The position numbers and the translations under genes are program-made. The notes beneath the pieces are model-generated. The model did no database searches. It was not told the DNA's origin and saw only the letters and a list, made by a program, of their open reading frames with translations. From Deltaproteobacteria bacterium RIFCSPLOWO2_02_56_12 (lineage in GTDB: Bacteria > Desulfobacterota > Binatia > UBA9968): a stretch of 13,895 nt of DNA. Shown here piece after piece: positions 13,235-13,895 of this stretch (within the stretch, counting starts at the first letter, position 1; each line of letters begins with the position of its first letter). Where the stretch lies: NCBI GenBank assembly GCA_001799045.1, contig MGRY01000029.1, positions 1 through 13,895 on the forward strand, in the 5' to 3' direction.

Positions 13235-13895
13235 ATGATTAAAAAGCTCTTGTATCCGATATTCTTGTTCTTGCTCCTCGGATCAACATTTACTTTTGCG
13301 CAAGACGCGCCTGATCCTTCTTTGCTTAAATCAGCAAGCCTGGCACAGGACCTTCAGTTCCCGTCTGAGCCTTCGAGTCTTTCGTTCTTCAGTACCGTAC
13401 GCATGGGGCTCTACAAACCGGAAGGAAAAGGGCCATTTCCAGGCCTTGTATTGTTCCATCAATGCGGGGGGCTTGGGAGCAGTCAGCGGCCGAATCGATC
13501 TATGTTCGACTGGGTAAAGGAGGCGGTATCACGCGGCTATGCGGCGCTTCTCATCGACAGCTTCGGCCCGCGCGGCGTGGACACAGTATGTTATGGAGTA
13601 AAGGGCGGCGTGAATTTCGCGCGCGGCGTCAAGGATGCCATGCAGGCCGCCGAGCACATGAGAAAGTTTGAGTTCATAGACAAGAAGCGCATCGCGTTGG
13701 CCGGCTATTCCTGGGGCGCTATGGTTGGGGTTCTCGCAAGCAGCAAGCGCTGGGGAAGCACGCTCGCACAGGGGGAACGTTTCGATGCCATCGTCTCATT
13801 TTATCCAGGGTGTTTTACGATCAAGCCTCAATCCGGAAAGCCGTACGAAATCGTTGAGCGCGATATCGATCGTCCGCTTTTGGTTTTGATGGGTG
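13235..13895 (+). CDS. Exported dienelactone-hydrolase-family alpha/beta hydrolase, 3' end outside window
   Basis: The frame is open from ATG 13235 to the window end (220 codons seen). Residues 1-22 form a signal peptide (IKKLL head, hydrophobic YPIFLFLLLGSTFTF, cut after FA before QDAP). The alpha/beta hydrolase core follows: PFPGLVLFHQCGGL (67-80) with the oxyanion region, YAALLIDSFGPRG (102-114), and the nucleophile elbow GYSWG with S159 (157-161). Dienelactone hydrolases proper use cysteine here, so this is a serine-type relative, perhaps an esterase or lactonase. The catalytic Asp and His would lie beyond the edge. No clear ribosome-binding site is seen. It follows the membrane-protein gene by 17 bases. 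Confidence 0.85.
   Translation, partial: MIKKLLYPIFLFLLLGSTFTFAQDAPDPSLLKSASLAQDLQFPSEPSSLSFFSTVRMGLYKPEGKGPFPGLVLFHQCGGLGSSQRPNRSMFDWVKEAVSRGYAALLIDSFGPRGVDTVCYGVKGGVNFARGVKDAMQAAEHMRKFEFIDKKRIALAGYSWGAMVGVLASSKRWGSTLAQGERFDAIVSFYPGCFTIKPQSGKPYEIVERDIDRPLLVLMG

Overview
The window looks like part of a chromosome from an uncultured, catabolically versatile Gram-negative bacterium, possibly a soil or sediment lineage of the deltaproteobacterial/Binatota/Rokubacteria type. The reasons are Sec-type signal peptides, a probable lipoprotein, moderately high GC, several NMT1/THI5-like solute-binding proteins and CoxMSL-type molybdenum hydroxylase genes. This placement is an inference from gene content; there is no rRNA or other marker gene here.

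Left part (1-5027): four NitT/TauT (SsuA/THI5/NMT1-like) periplasmic substrate-binding proteins, the first cut by the window edge, all on the + strand. No permease or ATPase gene is present. A NodB/PuuE-like polysaccharide deacetylase family gene on the - strand (2879-3790) sits among them. The 381-base gap between the second and third binding proteins holds several inverted and direct repeats, a candidate promoter and one copy of a 28-base repeat. Its second copy lies just behind the fourth binding protein.

Middle part (5043-11082): two divergent molybdenum hydroxylase units share a 158-base promoter region. On the - strand is a compact M-S-L operon (FAD subunit, 2x[2Fe-2S] subunit, molybdopterin large subunit) with a 1-base gap and an ATGA overlap. 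On the + strand is a second, solitary large subunit with altered active-site surroundings. Neither large subunit has the CO dehydrogenase signature, so an oxidase/dehydrogenase of an N-heterocycle, aldehyde or similar organic substrate is more likely than CO oxidation.

Right part (11079-13895): a probable membrane-anchored SAM methyltransferase (ATGA overlap with the second large subunit), a VOC-fold extradiol-dioxygenase-like protein, a RidA-type imine deaminase, a small four-helix membrane protein, and the start of an exported dienelactone-hydrolase-like alpha/beta hydrolase that runs off the window.

Working picture (inference): uptake or sensing of a small organic molecule by the binding proteins, ring hydroxylation by the Mo enzymes, then opening and clean-up by the VOC protein, RidA, the deacetylase-like C-N hydrolase and the dienelactone-hydrolase-like protein. 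This would suit an N-heteroaromatic or purine/pyrimidine-like substrate, but the sequence does not identify it.
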